Assembly: GCA_964565925.1 (NCBI GenBank)
Contig: CAZMGV010000001.1
Location: 557,985-621,984, forward strand
From: CAZMGV01 sp964565925
Lineage (GTDB): Bacteria; JAGRBM01; JAHCIT01
DNA length: 64,000 bases
Direction: 5' to 3'
In this document: positions 17,094-25,922 of the stretch, piece by piece
Position numbering within the stretch: position 1 is the first letter of the stretch
Layout: every line of letters begins with the position of its first letter
Translations under genes and position numbers: made by a program
The notes under the pieces: generated by a model
What the model was told of the DNA's origin: nothing
The model's input: only the letters and a program-made list of their open reading frames with translations
Databases searched by the model: none

Positions 17094-17198
17094 CCGTTCG
17101 CCCTGAGGAGGCCCTGAAAGGGCCGTCTCGAAGGGCCGAACGGTTCAGCGCGTGTCCTTCGAGACGCCTTGCTGCGCAAGGCTCCTCAGGACGAACGG
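17094..17198. repeat. Dispersed palindromic repeat, family B copy 2
   Basis: CCGTTCGCCCTGAGGAG to CTCAGGACGAACGG with the same internal GTCTCGAAGG/CCTTCGAGAC core. It sits in the divergent region between the binding-protein gene (minus) and dacB (plus), 21 bp before the dacB start. Confidence 0.9.
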
Positions 17199-17219
17199 AT
17201 ACAGAACAGCCCCGATCCT

Positions 17220-18791
17220 ATGAAAAAATACCTCCTCCTGACCACCCTCTTCCTTCTCTCAGGCAATGCCGTGCCCCCCGCCGAGGCCCGTAAGCCCAAG
17301 TCCGCGCCGCACTCGAAGCTGCCCGCGGATAAAGCGGGCAAGCCCCAGAAACCGGCCTACGACAAACAGGCCGCCGACTCGAAGCCCCTGCCCGCCCCCA
17401 TGGACGTCAACGAACCCGACTGGTCGCAGATCGTGCTGGACGAGTTCGCCAAAAAACCGATGGGCAAGACCGAGTGGGCGTTCTACGCCGAGGAGCTGCC
17501 CACGGGCCGGGTGCTCGCCTGCGGCCACTGCGACGACCGGCGCATCCCGGCCTCCACGCAGAAACTCCTCACCTCCGCCGCCGCGCTGGACCGGCTGGGC
17601 ATGGGCTACAAGTGGGATACCAAACTCTACGCCGACAACCCGCCGGTGAACGGGAAGATCAAGGGCAACCTGTATATCAAGGGATTCGGCGATCCGGCGC
17701 TCATCACCGAGCGGCTCTATCTCATCGCCGCCGACGTGAAGAACCGCCTGTTCCAGGAGGTCACCGGCGACATCGTCGTCGACACCACCTACTTCGACCA
17801 GGAGAAACTGAACCCCGCCTGGGACGGCTACGAGGACAGCGACCGCAGCTACGTGGCGGCCACTTCCGCCGTGAGCGTCAACTTCAACAGCATCACCGGC
17901 GCGGCCGTGCCCGGCGAGAAGCGCGGCGACCCGGTGACCGTCTACCTGGAGCCCGTCACCAAATTCGTGCGGATCGAGAACACCGCCGTGACCGGGAGTC
18001 CCACCTCGGCGCTCACGCTGGTGGCGAGCCGCACCGGCAGCGACTCGAAACCGGTGATGATCGTGAAGGGGTCCGTGCCCTCCAGCATGGAGATCAAGCG
18101 GTTCTACCGGCAGGTGCCCGACCCGGCGATCTACTCCGGCAACATCCTGAAAGAGTTCATGGAGCATGAGGGCGTGAAGTTCGGCGGCACGGTGAAAGTC
18201 GGCACCGTCCCCGGCGACGCCAGGATCGTCCAGACGTTCCAGAGCCCGCCGCTGTCGGAGATCATCCGGTATCTCAACAAGTATTCGAACAACTTCGTGG
18301 CCGAGATGCTGCTTAAGACCATCGGCGCCGAAGTGAAGGGCCCGCCCGGCACCGCCGAAAAGGGCGTCGAGGTGGTGAAGGAGTTTGCGAACGACATCGG
18401 CATCGATCTCAAGCAGTGGGACTTCTACGACGGCTCGGGTCTGTCGCGAAAGGACCGCACGACGGCGCGCCAGATGGGCCGCGTGCTGGACTGGGCGTTC
18501 CACAACGCGGAGATCTTCCCCGAGTACGCGGCGTCGCTGCCGGTGTCGCAGACGGACGGCACGATAAGACGGCGCCTCAAGAACCCCGCCGTCGCCGGGC
18601 GCATCCGGGGCAAGACGGGACTGCTCGACGGCGTCACCGCGCTCGCGGGTTATATGTTCCCGCTGGGCGGCAAGCCGATCGGTTATGTCATCTTTGTTAA
18701 CGGCCCCGGCGGGCTCTACGAGATCGAGGCGCAGGAGGACAAGATCCTCATGCAGATGATGGAGTTCTACACCCGCGCCGAAGCGCCGTGA
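17220..18791 (+). CDS. dacB: D-alanyl-D-alanine carboxypeptidase/endopeptidase, PBP4 type (S13)
   Basis: 523 residues from the ATG at 17220; codons upstream lie in repeat DNA. A Sec signal peptide (MKKYLLLTTLFLLSG) and a proline/lysine-rich linker precede the S13 domain. Active-site motifs are STQK (residues 112-115, nucleophile serine), SNN (about 355) and KTG (about 464, within RGKTGLLDGVTALAGY). PBP4 enzymes trim or cleave peptidoglycan cross-links in the periplasm. The family's large insertion between the first two motifs is present (about 190-350). Monocistronic as far as visible. Confidence 0.93.
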   Translation: MKKYLLLTTLFLLSGNAVPPAEARKPKSAPHSKLPADKAGKPQKPAYDKQAADSKPLPAPMDVNEPDWSQIVLDEFAKKPMGKTEWAFYAEELPTGRVLACGHCDDRRIPASTQKLLTSAAALDRLGMGYKWDTKLYADNPPVNGKIKGNLYIKGFGDPALITERLYLIAADVKNRLFQEVTGDIVVDTTYFDQEKLNPAWDGYEDSDRSYVAATSAVSVNFNSITGAAVPGEKRGDPVTVYLEPVTKFVRIENTAVTGSPTSALTLVASRTGSDSKPVMIVKGSVPSSMEIKRFYRQVPDPAIYSGNILKEFMEHEGVKFGGTVKVGTVPGDARIVQTFQSPPLSEIIRYLNKYSNNFVAEMLLKTIGAEVKGPPGTAEKGVEVVKEFANDIGIDLKQWDFYDGSGLSRKDRTTARQMGRVLDWAFHNAEIFPEYAASLPVSQTDGTIRRRLKNPAVAGRIRGKTGLLDGVTALAGYMFPLGGKPIGYVIFVNGPGGLYEIEAQEDKILMQMMEFYTRAEAP

Positions 18792-19180
18792 GGGCCGCTG
18801 GCGGGCCGGCAGGGGCCGGTTTTCACCCCAAATGAACCAAGCTGGCCCTAAATGAGCTAAGCCCGATTCTTAGGCAACCTCCGTCAACCCCGCGCCGGCG
18901 CTGGGGAATTCCGGAATTTTCCAAAGTCGTGTCACGTTAATCTAAAAATATTTTGGCGCTTGTTAAGGGGGTCCAAAAATGAGGGCCGATTCCGGAATTC
19001 CTGAGCAGCGCCAGCGAGTTGCGCCGTCAAGTTTTGGCGCTCCCCGGAGCCGGAATCGCTCGCGAAAAACCGGAAAAACTTAGCTCATTTAGGGCCATTT
19101 AGGGTCATTTAGGCTCATTTAGGTCCAGGGTATTGAACAGCCCCGAAAAGTCGGGCATTAATCGCAACAGATCAGAACTG

Positions 19181-19213
19181 CGCCCGGACGAAACCGTTCC
19201 GGGCGTTTCTGTT
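19181..19213 (+). terminator. Rho-independent terminator-like hairpin
   Basis: CGCCCGGA (19181-19188) pairs perfectly with TCCGGGCG (19198-19205) and is followed by TTTCTGTTT. It lies 250 bp before the first virion gene, so it may terminate upstream transcription or act as an attenuator. Confidence 0.6.
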
Positions 19214-19252
19214 TCCGGACACCAGCCATACAGGCGCCGCAAACGTAAAGAA

Positions 19253-19286
19253 CGCCGGTGAGTGCGAAAGCGCTCCCGGCGTTTTG
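19253..19286 (+). terminator. Second terminator-like hairpin
   Basis: CGCCGG...GAGTGC-GAAA-GCGCTC-CCGGCG followed by TTTTG: a long stem with one mismatch and a stable GAAA tetraloop. Tandem with the hairpin at 19181. Confidence 0.55.
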
Positions 19287-19464
19287 CGTCGGGCCTGTCT
19301 GCAACCGCAACTTCGCGGCCCGGTCCCCCCGTCAAAGGTTCCAGCCCGTGCTCACGGCGGCGCGCCCCCATGCAGGCGCGCCATCACCTGCCGCCGTTCG
19401 CAGCCGGGCACACAGGGAACCTTCCGGGGCGGACCGGGCCGCTTCTTTTTCAAAGGAGCCGACC

Positions 19465-19818
19465 ATGCAACTCGTCAGCCGCAGACCGCTGAAAAAAACC
19501 GAACGGGCTCGTGAACAGATGTACGGAGCCAAACGGCTCGCCGCCAAGCTGGTGGGCGACAGCGTCGAGATGATCCGGGACGCCTGCACGACGCTGATGT
19601 CAGACGACTGCCCGCCCAAGAGACGCCGCGAGGCGCTGCGCGAGATCGACGCCGAAGTCGGCTGGCTGGCCTCCACCGACAGAAAGCCGCTTGGCTTCGT
19701 GGCGATCTGCGAGGCGCTGCGGCTCAACGGCGCGCTGATCCGCCGCCAGGTGGCCGCCGAACTGAACGCGGTCCCCGGCGACGGCCTGCGCCTGTTCGTG
19801 GACAGGCTGAATGGATGA
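19465..19818 (+). CDS. Phage small protein, possible small terminase subunit
   Basis: 117 residues from the ATG at 19465, preceded by AAAGGAG. Longer in-frame upstream codons are rejected because the ribosome-binding site and a natural basic N-terminus (MQLVSRRPLKKTERAREQ) occur here. The protein is helical, with a basic start, a central VEMIRDACTTLMS helix and a CPPKRRREALREID segment. It overlaps the large terminase gene by 8 bp, the usual place for the DNA-recognition small terminase. I see no clear helix-turn-helix, so the assignment rests on position and size. Confidence 0.6.
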   Translation: MQLVSRRPLKKTERAREQMYGAKRLAAKLVGDSVEMIRDACTTLMSDDCPPKRRREALREIDAEVGWLASTDRKPLGFVAICEALRLNGALIRRQVAAELNAVPGDGLRLFVDRLNG

Positions 19819-21121
19819 AGACAAGCAGAAGAACCCGACCCGCAAAGACACCCTGGACCGCCTGGCGGCACTGAAACCGGAAGACCGCTTCATCCCCCAC
19901 GCCAGACAGCGGGCGTTTCTGAACGCCGGCGACGACCCGCGCAACCGGTTCGTTCTCTATGCGGGCGGCGTGGGCAGCGGCAAAACCATTATCGGCGCGT
20001 GCCGGTTCCTGGACCGCGTGTTCAGGCACCGCTCGAAGGGCTACATCCTCGCCAACAGCTACGAGCAGCTGGAGCGGGTCGCCGTGGCGCAGGTGGTGGA
20101 CCTCGCCGCCCGGATCGATCTCGATCCGAAGGTGATCCGCACGCGCCACATGATCGAGATCAAGAGCGCCCCGAGCGAGATCTATTTCCACTCGACGGAG
20201 AATTTCGAGCTGATCCGGGGCACGGAGATGGGGTTCTTCTGGCTGGACGAGGCGCGCGGCACCCGCTTCGACGCGTGGCGCGTGCTTCAGGGGCGGCTCC
20301 GTCACCGGGGCGGTCCGCTGAAGGGCGACCTCACCTCCACCCCGTCGGGGCTCGGCCACTGGCTCTACCACGAGTTCGCCTCCGACCGCCGCCGGATGGA
20401 CGCGGCGGTCGTCCACGGGACGTCCTACGACAACCCGTATCTGGACGACGGCTACCTCGACTCGCTGCGCATCGCCTACCAGGGCGAGTTCTTCGATCAG
20501 GAGGTGAACGCCAAGTTCACCAACCCCTGTGAGGGCCGGTGCTACTTCTCGTTCGACCGGGGCGTCCACGCGGCGCACGACCTGTACCTGCGCCCCGGCG
20601 AGCCGGTCCATGTGGGCGTGGACTTCAACGTCTCGCCCATGTCGGCCGTGTTCGCGCACTTCACGCACGGAACGATCCTGGTGTTTGCCGAATGGAGCGA
20701 ACGCAACTCGCACACCGGAAAGCTGATCGCGAAGATCCGCGAGATCGCGGGCGACCGGACGCCGGTGACGGTTTACCCCGACGCCTCGGGCTCGGCCCGC
20801 AAGACGGCGGCGGAGGGGTCCGACCACTCCCTGCTCGTGCAGGCGGGGTTCCCCGTGGAGGCGCCGCCCGCCAACCCCGCCCAGCGGGACCGGGTGACCG
20901 CGGTCACGCAGGCGTTCCTGAACGGAAAGCTGGAGATCACGCGCGGCGCCACGGAGCTGATCCAGTCGCTGGAGGCCACCCGCTGGAAAGAGAACACGAG
21001 CGAGATCGACAAGTCGGCCGGTGCCGAGCACCTGTCGGACGCCCTTGGTTACCTGGTCCACCGGCTGCTGCCGGTCGAGAAGCCGAAACCGAGGACGAAG
21101 ATGATTTCACGGCACATGTGA
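19811..21121 (+). CDS. terL: Phage terminase large subunit
   Basis: 436 residues. The ATPase domain has Walker A GGVGSGKT (52-59), Walker B FFWLDE (142-147) and the coupling segment TSTPSGLGHWLYHEF. The RNase H-like nuclease domain shows VGVDFNVSPMSAV (about 270) and YPDASGSARKT (about 320), carrying the metal-binding aspartates, and the C-terminal KSAGAEHLSDALGYLV helix. The motor cuts and packages DNA into proheads. Both catalytic domains look intact, so packaging competence is preserved. The gene is followed by a family A repeat and the portal gene. Confidence 0.93.
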   Translation: MDEDKQKNPTRKDTLDRLAALKPEDRFIPHARQRAFLNAGDDPRNRFVLYAGGVGSGKTIIGACRFLDRVFRHRSKGYILANSYEQLERVAVAQVVDLAARIDLDPKVIRTRHMIEIKSAPSEIYFHSTENFELIRGTEMGFFWLDEARGTRFDAWRVLQGRLRHRGGPLKGDLTSTPSGLGHWLYHEFASDRRRMDAAVVHGTSYDNPYLDDGYLDSLRIAYQGEFFDQEVNAKFTNPCEGRCYFSFDRGVHAAHDLYLRPGEPVHVGVDFNVSPMSAVFAHFTHGTILVFAEWSERNSHTGKLIAKIREIAGDRTPVTVYPDASGSARKTAAEGSDHSLLVQAGFPVEAPPANPAQRDRVTAVTQAFLNGKLEITRGATELIQSLEATRWKENTSEIDKSAGAEHLSDALGYLVHRLLPVEKPKPRTKMISRHM

Positions 21122-21132
21122 CAACCCATTTC

Positions 21133-21234
21133 ACCACACCCCCTCTGACTCCCCCTCTCCGCAGCCGCAGAGAGGGGGAGAAGGGAATCCGGTCCCCTCT
21201 CCGTGACTACGGAGAGGGGAAACAGGGGTGTGGT
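21133..21234. repeat. Palindromic repeat, family A copy 1
   Basis: Outer arms ACCACACCCCC and GGGTGTGGT enclose two hairpins, CCCCCTCTCCG/AGAGAGGGGG and CCCCTCTCCGT/ACGGAGAGGGG. It lies between terL and the portal gene. All five copies seen are inside the virion module. Confidence 0.9.
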
Positions 21235-21253
21235 GGTTCCAAGAAAGCTATTT

Positions 21254-22666
21254 ATGACCGACTTTTCCCCCACCGCGCTCAAGCGGCTGCTCGAAGACGC
21301 CAGACGTCTGCGCCCGGTTTCATACGAACGCCGGGTGGCCGAGCTGCGCGACTTCTGGAACGACCGCAGCGGCGCGCACCTTACGGCCGATATCGAGAGC
21401 ACCTTCAGCGACCCGGATATCCGCGACTCGGTGGCGAAAAGCGGCCTCACGCTGCCGCTCACCCGGCGGATCGTCCGCAAGCTGGCGCGGCTCTACCGCA
21501 CCGATCCGGCACGGCGCATCCGGCTGCGGGCCGACGACGGTTCCGGAAGCGCCGGCACCGAACCGCTCCGGACCGCCATTGAACGCCGCTACCACTCGCT
21601 GTGCGCCGACTCGGAGCTGACCGCCGCGCTGCGAACGGCGCAGGAGCTGTTCACACTGACCGGCCTGGCGTTTATCCGCGCCGGGTTCGACGGCGAGCTG
21701 TTTTTCGAATGTTTCGCCGGAGACGAGCTGCTGATTATCCCTGCTCCCGGCGCGCCGATGTCGGACCCGTCCCGCTACGCCGCCCTGATCGTCCCGCATG
21801 TGCTGCCAAATGGCGCGGCCGAATACGCCTGGTGGTCAGCCGATCATCACTTCGTGTTCGCGGCGGACGGCGAGATCGTCAACGACTTCGGCGATCCGGA
21901 ACTGAAAAACCCCTACGGGCGGATTCCGTTCGTCCGGATCGACGGCCGGGGCGGCGATTTATATCCCGAACCGCCCGAGTCGCTGGTCCGCGCCAACCGG
22001 GTGCTCAACTTCGCGCTCACGGAACTTTTCTACACGATCAAGTTCCAGTGCTTCGGCCAGCCGGTGTGGGTCTCCGACGACGACACGCAGCCGGACTTCA
22101 AGGTCGGCGTGCAGCATCTGATCCATGTCGTGAAACGCGATCAGGCGGCGTCCGGCGACTTCCGGTTCGAAAGTCCCAACGCGCCGATCCAGCCGGTGAA
22201 GGAAACCATCTTCGAAGTGGCCCGGCTCGCGGCGCTCCTTGAAGGCGTCCCCGCCGACACGGTCGACACGCAGGGACGCGTGGAGTCGGGCGTCGCCCGC
22301 TGGCTCGCCCACTCGGACAACCTGGAGGCCCGGGCGTCGGAGGTGACCCGGTTCCGTAATGCCGAACGCGATCTCTTCAAAATAGTCTCGGCGATTATCA
22401 GTCATCACCGCCCGGCCGAGGCACTGCGAGCCGACCTGTTCACCGTCGAGGTGGATTTCAACGACTCGGCCCCGGACCTCACCCCGGCCGAGGAACGCAC
22501 CAACGACGAGGCGGATCTCAGGCTCGGCGTTTTGTCGCCGCTCGATATTCTGCGCCGCCGCAACCCCGACCTCTCCCGCCTGCCCGACGACGACGTCCTC
22601 CGGATCTGGAGACGCAACCTCGAGCTGGCGGGGGAGGCATCGCAATCCCTCAGCCATCCGGGTTGA
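21254..22666 (+). CDS. Phage portal protein
   Basis: 470 residues from ATG 21254; upstream in-frame codons are repeat-derived. Features typical of SPP1-type/gp6-like portals are an N-terminal helical region, RRIVRKLARLYRTDP, an LFTLTGLAFIRAGFDG strand and GRIPFVRIDG. VRANRVLNFALTELFYTIKF and the long C-terminal helix with ARWLAHSDNLEARASEVTRF follow. The portal dodecamer forms the DNA entry pore and the docking site for terminase and connectors. Its place right after terL matches tailed-phage gene order. Complete length; no interruption seen. Confidence 0.85.
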   Translation: MTDFSPTALKRLLEDARRLRPVSYERRVAELRDFWNDRSGAHLTADIESTFSDPDIRDSVAKSGLTLPLTRRIVRKLARLYRTDPARRIRLRADDGSGSAGTEPLRTAIERRYHSLCADSELTAALRTAQELFTLTGLAFIRAGFDGELFFECFAGDELLIIPAPGAPMSDPSRYAALIVPHVLPNGAAEYAWWSADHHFVFAADGEIVNDFGDPELKNPYGRIPFVRIDGRGGDLYPEPPESLVRANRVLNFALTELFYTIKFQCFGQPVWVSDDDTQPDFKVGVQHLIHVVKRDQAASGDFRFESPNAPIQPVKETIFEVARLAALLEGVPADTVDTQGRVESGVARWLAHSDNLEARASEVTRFRNAERDLFKIVSAIISHHRPAEALRADLFTVEVDFNDSAPDLTPAEERTNDEADLRLGVLSPLDILRRRNPDLSRLPDDDVLRIWRRNLELAGEASQSLSHPG

Positions 22667-22818
22667 GCCCCCTTGCTCACTTCGTTCGCCGTCCCCCCGA
22701 AATGGGGGGACAGTTTCGCGCGGCTGATCCCCCCGCGCGGAAATCAGTGCTGCGAATTTTCTCCCCCAATTCGGGGGAGACCCTCCGGAGCTTCAGCGAA
22801 GGAGGGTGGGGGTCTGAA
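22667..22818. repeat. Intergenic palindromic element, family E (single copy in window)
   Basis: About 150 bp between the portal and scaffold-like genes. It contains CCCCCCGAAATGGGGGG, a CCGCGCGG-flanked segment, CTCCCCCAATTCGGGGGAG and CCCTCC...GGAGGGT inverted pairs. No coding potential is supported. Confidence 0.7.
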
Positions 22819-22832
22819 GAAAAGGAACTTCT

Positions 22833-23279
22833 ATGCCCGACGACAACAATCCCGTCCCTGAAACCCCCTCCCCCTGGGAGGCCGCCGCCCGGTCGCTGCT
22901 GGACGCCCGCGTCTCTAAACTGCCGGAACCGTTCCGGGAGCTGGTCCGCTCGTATCCGCCCGGCACCGCGCCCGAGCAGCTGATCCGGTTCGTGGAACAG
23001 GCCGAGAAGGCCGCCTCGACCGGGCCGCCGCAACCGGCACCCGCGCCGGATGTTCCCTCGCCGGAACCCCGGGCCCCTGAGCCCAGGCAGACCGACACGC
23101 GGCGCGCACCGTCCGCCGACAGCGCCCGGGCGGACGAGCACCTCTGGACCGAACTGATGAAGGACGGCCGCCGCGCGCTGGAACTCAAGCGCCGCCGGCC
23201 CGATCTATACGACGCGCTCCGCCGCCGCTTCGGCGGCCGGCGCCCCAACCCTCACACCACCACCCGAAAGGACTCCTGA
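22833..23279 (+). CDS. Virion-module protein, possible scaffold
   Basis: 148 residues. A helical N-terminus (PWEAAARSLLDARVSKLPEP) is followed by a proline-rich spacer (about 65-95) and a basic helical C-terminus (ELKRRRPDLYDALRRRFGGR). Position between portal and capsid genes, low complexity and a basic C-terminal helix all fit a capsid scaffolding protein. No prohead protease gene is seen nearby. It ends 3 bp before the capsid gene. Identity not established by motif. Confidence 0.5.
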   Translation: MPDDNNPVPETPSPWEAAARSLLDARVSKLPEPFRELVRSYPPGTAPEQLIRFVEQAEKAASTGPPQPAPAPDVPSPEPRAPEPRQTDTRRAPSADSARADEHLWTELMKDGRRALELKRRRPDLYDALRRRFGGRRPNPHTTTRKDS

Positions 23280-23282
23280 CCC

Positions 23283-24239
23283 ATGGCCTCCACCAGACTC
23301 TCCGACATCGTCGATCCGCAGATCCTCGCCGACCAGGTGTCGGCGCTTTTCCCCGACCGGCTGCAGCTGGAAAACTGCGGCGCCGTGCTGGTCGAAACCA
23401 ACGGCGACATCGGCGCCGGCGGCACCCGCATCACGATCCCGCGCTGGAAACGGGGCGGCGACATGGTGCCGCTCTCCGATTCGAGCGGCCTCAGCATCGA
23501 GAAGGTCGACACCGTCTCCGAGCAGGGCGTCGTCGTGCGCCGCGGCAAGGCGTTTGGCGTCCACGACTTCGCCCGCCTCGTCTCGCTGGACGACCCGCAG
23601 ACGGAGATCGCCCGCCAGGTGGCGGCGATTTTCGCCAGACACCTGGACTCGACGCTGGTGAGCGTGCTGGAGGGCGCGATCCCGTCGGCCAACACGAAGT
23701 CGGTCGCGGTCACCAGCGGCTCCCCCATCAGGATCGGGAAAAACGCGGTGCTGGACGCCATGTTCACCCTTGGCGACAACGAGAGCGAGCTCTCGGCCGT
23801 CGTGATCCATTCGAAGGTGTTCAAGGACGCCTACGACCAGGGGCTGGTCCTCTACACCGACGTCCCGGCGGATTCCGTGAGTCCCGGCTACCGGATGGGT
23901 GTCCGCCCCACGCTGTTCGGAAGGCCGGTGTACGTCTCCGACCGCGTGCCGGTCGACACCACGACCACCGACTACTTCAAATACACGACCTATTTCCTGG
24001 GCCAGCGGGCGCTCTACCTGGGTTACCAGCGGGAGCTCACCCTCGAGACCGACCGCGACGTGCTGACGAAGGAAGATATCATCTCCTTCGACGCCCACTT
24101 CGTCCCGCACCTCTTCGGCGTGGGCTGGGACAGCTCGACCAACAACCCGGCCAACTCGGACCTCGCGACCGGCGGCAACTGGGTGCTGAAGGTGGAAGAC
24201 ACGAAGTCGGTGAAAGCCGTCGCGCTGGTGACGAACTGA
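23283..24239 (+). CDS. Major capsid protein (HK97-fold type)
   Basis: 318 residues. The N-terminus runs into an IPRWKRGGDMVPLSDSSGL beta-rich (E-loop-like) part. ARQVAAIFARHLDSTLVSVL is the spine-helix region, VVIHSKVFKDAYDQGLV lies in the P/A domains, and TLFGRPVYVSDRVP with FLGQRALYLGYQRELTLETD is typical of phage coat proteins of this class. There is no long N-terminal delta domain, which agrees with a separate scaffold. The product would form the icosahedral shell. Intact. Confidence 0.87.
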   Translation: MASTRLSDIVDPQILADQVSALFPDRLQLENCGAVLVETNGDIGAGGTRITIPRWKRGGDMVPLSDSSGLSIEKVDTVSEQGVVVRRGKAFGVHDFARLVSLDDPQTEIARQVAAIFARHLDSTLVSVLEGAIPSANTKSVAVTSGSPIRIGKNAVLDAMFTLGDNESELSAVVIHSKVFKDAYDQGLVLYTDVPADSVSPGYRMGVRPTLFGRPVYVSDRVPVDTTTTDYFKYTTYFLGQRALYLGYQRELTLETDRDVLTKEDIISFDAHFVPHLFGVGWDSSTNNPANSDLATGGNWVLKVEDTKSVKAVALVTN

Positions 24240-24241
24240 CC

Positions 24242-24346
24242 ACCACACCCCCTCGGTCCCCCTCTCCGCAGTCGCAGAGAGGGGGAAGCGGGCCGGATTC
24301 TCGCTCCCCTCTCCGTGACTACGGAGAGGGGATACAGGGGTGTGGT
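24242..24346. repeat. Palindromic repeat, family A copy 2
   Basis: ACCACACCCCC to GGGGTGTGGT with the same two internal hairpins as 21133-21234. It sits between the capsid gene and the 3' end of the antisense kinase gene, where it could also terminate transcription from both sides. Confidence 0.9.
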
Positions 24347-24349
24347 TGT

Positions 24350-25789
24350 CTACACCCTTACCGTCACCCGGGTTCCCCGGCCCGGCTCGCTGTCCAGCTG
24401 GACGGAGCCGCCGCCGCGGGTGACCAGTTCGTGGACGATGTAGAGGCCAAGACCCACGCCGTGGCCCTCGCCGCCCTTTTCGAGCGTATAGAACGGCTTG
24501 AACAGGTCCGCCTGCAGTTCCGGCGCGATACCGCGCCCTGAGTCGATCAGCTCGAACTCAAGCTGGTTGCCGCGGGCGGTGACCGCGAGGCTGGGCGGCT
24601 CGTCAGCCCCCGACTGGAGCGCGTTCTCCGCCAGGTTCGACAGCAGCAAGAACATCCGCTTGCCGCTCACCGTGCGGCGGGCGGCCTCCGGCGTGCAGTC
24701 GATCTGGAGCCGGGGGAACTTCTCCCGGAGCTGGTCGATCACCGACCCGGCGGTGGTGTTGGGCGCTTCCTGTTCCAGGTTCTCGGCGAACTCGTAGAGC
24801 CGGTTCACGATCAGGCTGGCGCGGCGGTGGCCCTTGAGCGCCAGTTCGAGCATGCCGGCGGCGGCGGTCTTGTCGTCGGGGGTGAGCGTCACCGACGAGT
24901 CGATCTCTTCGCCCAGGCTCTGCAGGATCGAACCGCTCGAGGCGAGCGGATTGCGCAGCTCATGGGCGGCGCCCGTGACGAGCGAACCCAGCGACGCCAG
25001 CGCTTCGGCGCGGACCAGGCGGTCTTTCGAGTCCTTCAGAAGGATGTAGGCTTCGGCGAGCGCCTCCTCGCGGTCCCGCCACCGCTTTACGATATACGCG
25101 CACAGCACGATGCACTGGATCATGATGAACAGGAACGCCCCGCCCATGGAGATGAACCACGGGGTGGCGAGCCGTCCGTGCTCGAACGGCGAGGTGTCCA
25201 TGAGCGGCGCGTAGGGAATGTATTCCAGCCGCTCGGCGACGGTCGTGCCGGCGATGATGACCGAGCCGATCACGACGCCGATCATCGCGTCGCGGATTTC
25301 AAAGAGCAGCATGGCGACGAACGTGCCGCCCACGAACACCAGTCCCGCGTAGGGACTGGTCAGCGGACCGGTCACGTAGGCCCCCAGGCCGTAGGTGCAG
25401 GCGTAGAACGACAGCGTCGCGACGACGACCCCGCGGTTGTCCGGGTCGCTCCGGCGGATCGAGAAACCCCAGACCATGATGGCCGCCCAGACCACGTTCA
25501 TGGCGAGCAGCGTCTTCATGAACAGCGCCGTGTTCGGCTTGTTCATGTAGGCGGCCTGCTCCGGGTCGTTCAGCAGCGGCTGCGAGATGATGACGATGAA
25601 GGTGACGAACACCGCCGTCATCACGGCGATGAGCAGCGACTTATCGACCGGGCTCCAGTCCAGCAGATTCGTCATCTGCCGGATGGCACGGTCGCGCAGA
25701 CGCACTTTGGTCACCGATGAATCCAAGAACGCTCCAGGCACTTTCAGTGACGGGGAGTGTGCCACAGCGTGCAGCGTGTGACCAATCAT
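24350..25789 (-). CDS. Membrane sensor histidine kinase embedded in the virion module
   Basis: Up to 479 residues. About six membrane segments (residues about 50-230) form a 7TM/MASE-like sensor without a large periplasmic loop. A short coiled coil leads to the H-box AAHELRNPLASSGS (phospho-His), N-box LLSNLAENALQSG, G1 DSGRGIAPE and G2 GHGVGLGLYIV; all catalytic boxes are intact. It lies antisense between capsid and connector genes, flanked by a family A and a family B repeat, with no response regulator next to it. A second kinase of the same build is at 45908-47359. The start is uncertain: ATG 25789 is the longest, ATG 25678 also fits. Whether it controls the virion genes is inference. Confidence 0.9.
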   Translation of the reverse strand: MIGHTLHAVAHSPSLKVPGAFLDSSVTKVRLRDRAIRQMTNLLDWSPVDKSLLIAVMTAVFVTFIVIISQPLLNDPEQAAYMNKPNTALFMKTLLAMNVVWAAIMVWGFSIRRSDPDNRGVVVATLSFYACTYGLGAYVTGPLTSPYAGLVFVGGTFVAMLLFEIRDAMIGVVIGSVIIAGTTVAERLEYIPYAPLMDTSPFEHGRLATPWFISMGGAFLFIMIQCIVLCAYIVKRWRDREEALAEAYILLKDSKDRLVRAEALASLGSLVTGAAHELRNPLASSGSILQSLGEEIDSSVTLTPDDKTAAAGMLELALKGHRRASLIVNRLYEFAENLEQEAPNTTAGSVIDQLREKFPRLQIDCTPEAARRTVSGKRMFLLLSNLAENALQSGADEPPSLAVTARGNQLEFELIDSGRGIAPELQADLFKPFYTLEKGGEGHGVGLGLYIVHELVTRGGGSVQLDSEPGRGTRVTVRV

Positions 25790-25799
25790 AGATGCAAAG

Positions 25800-25899
25800 C
25801 CGTTCGTCCTGAGGAGCCCTGCTTACAGGGCGTCTCGAAGGACCGGACGGCCCCGCCACCCTTCGAGACGGCCCTTACGGGCCTCCTCAGGGCGAACGG
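25800..25899. repeat. Dispersed palindromic repeat, family B copy 3
   Basis: CCGTTCGTCCTGAGGAG to CTCAGGGCGAACGG with the CGTCTCGAAGG/CCTTCGAGACG core. It separates the antisense kinase start from the connector gene, so the kinase promoter must lie in or very near it. Confidence 0.9.
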
Positions 25900-25922
25900 G
25901 GCTTAACAACAGGAATACCACC

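Larger units (their letters stand above)
18792..19464. other. Gene-free leader of the virion module: inverted repeat, tandem motif array, hairpins
   Basis: No convincing gene in 673 bp. A perfect 18-bp inverted repeat has arms at 18844-18861 and 19079-19096 (CTTAGCTCATTTAGGGCC). The right arm opens a tandem array of four CATTTAGG units (about 19086-19122). Two palindromes around TTCCGGAA lie between the arms (18907-18918 and 18989-18998). Two terminator-like hairpins follow (19181-19205 and 19253-19281), then a GCGCGCC/GGCGCGC hairpin near 19360-19382. The region is lower in GC than its surroundings. It could hold the promoter, an attenuator and a binding-site array for the downstream virion genes, or be an old junction of the element. 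Confidence 0.6.
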
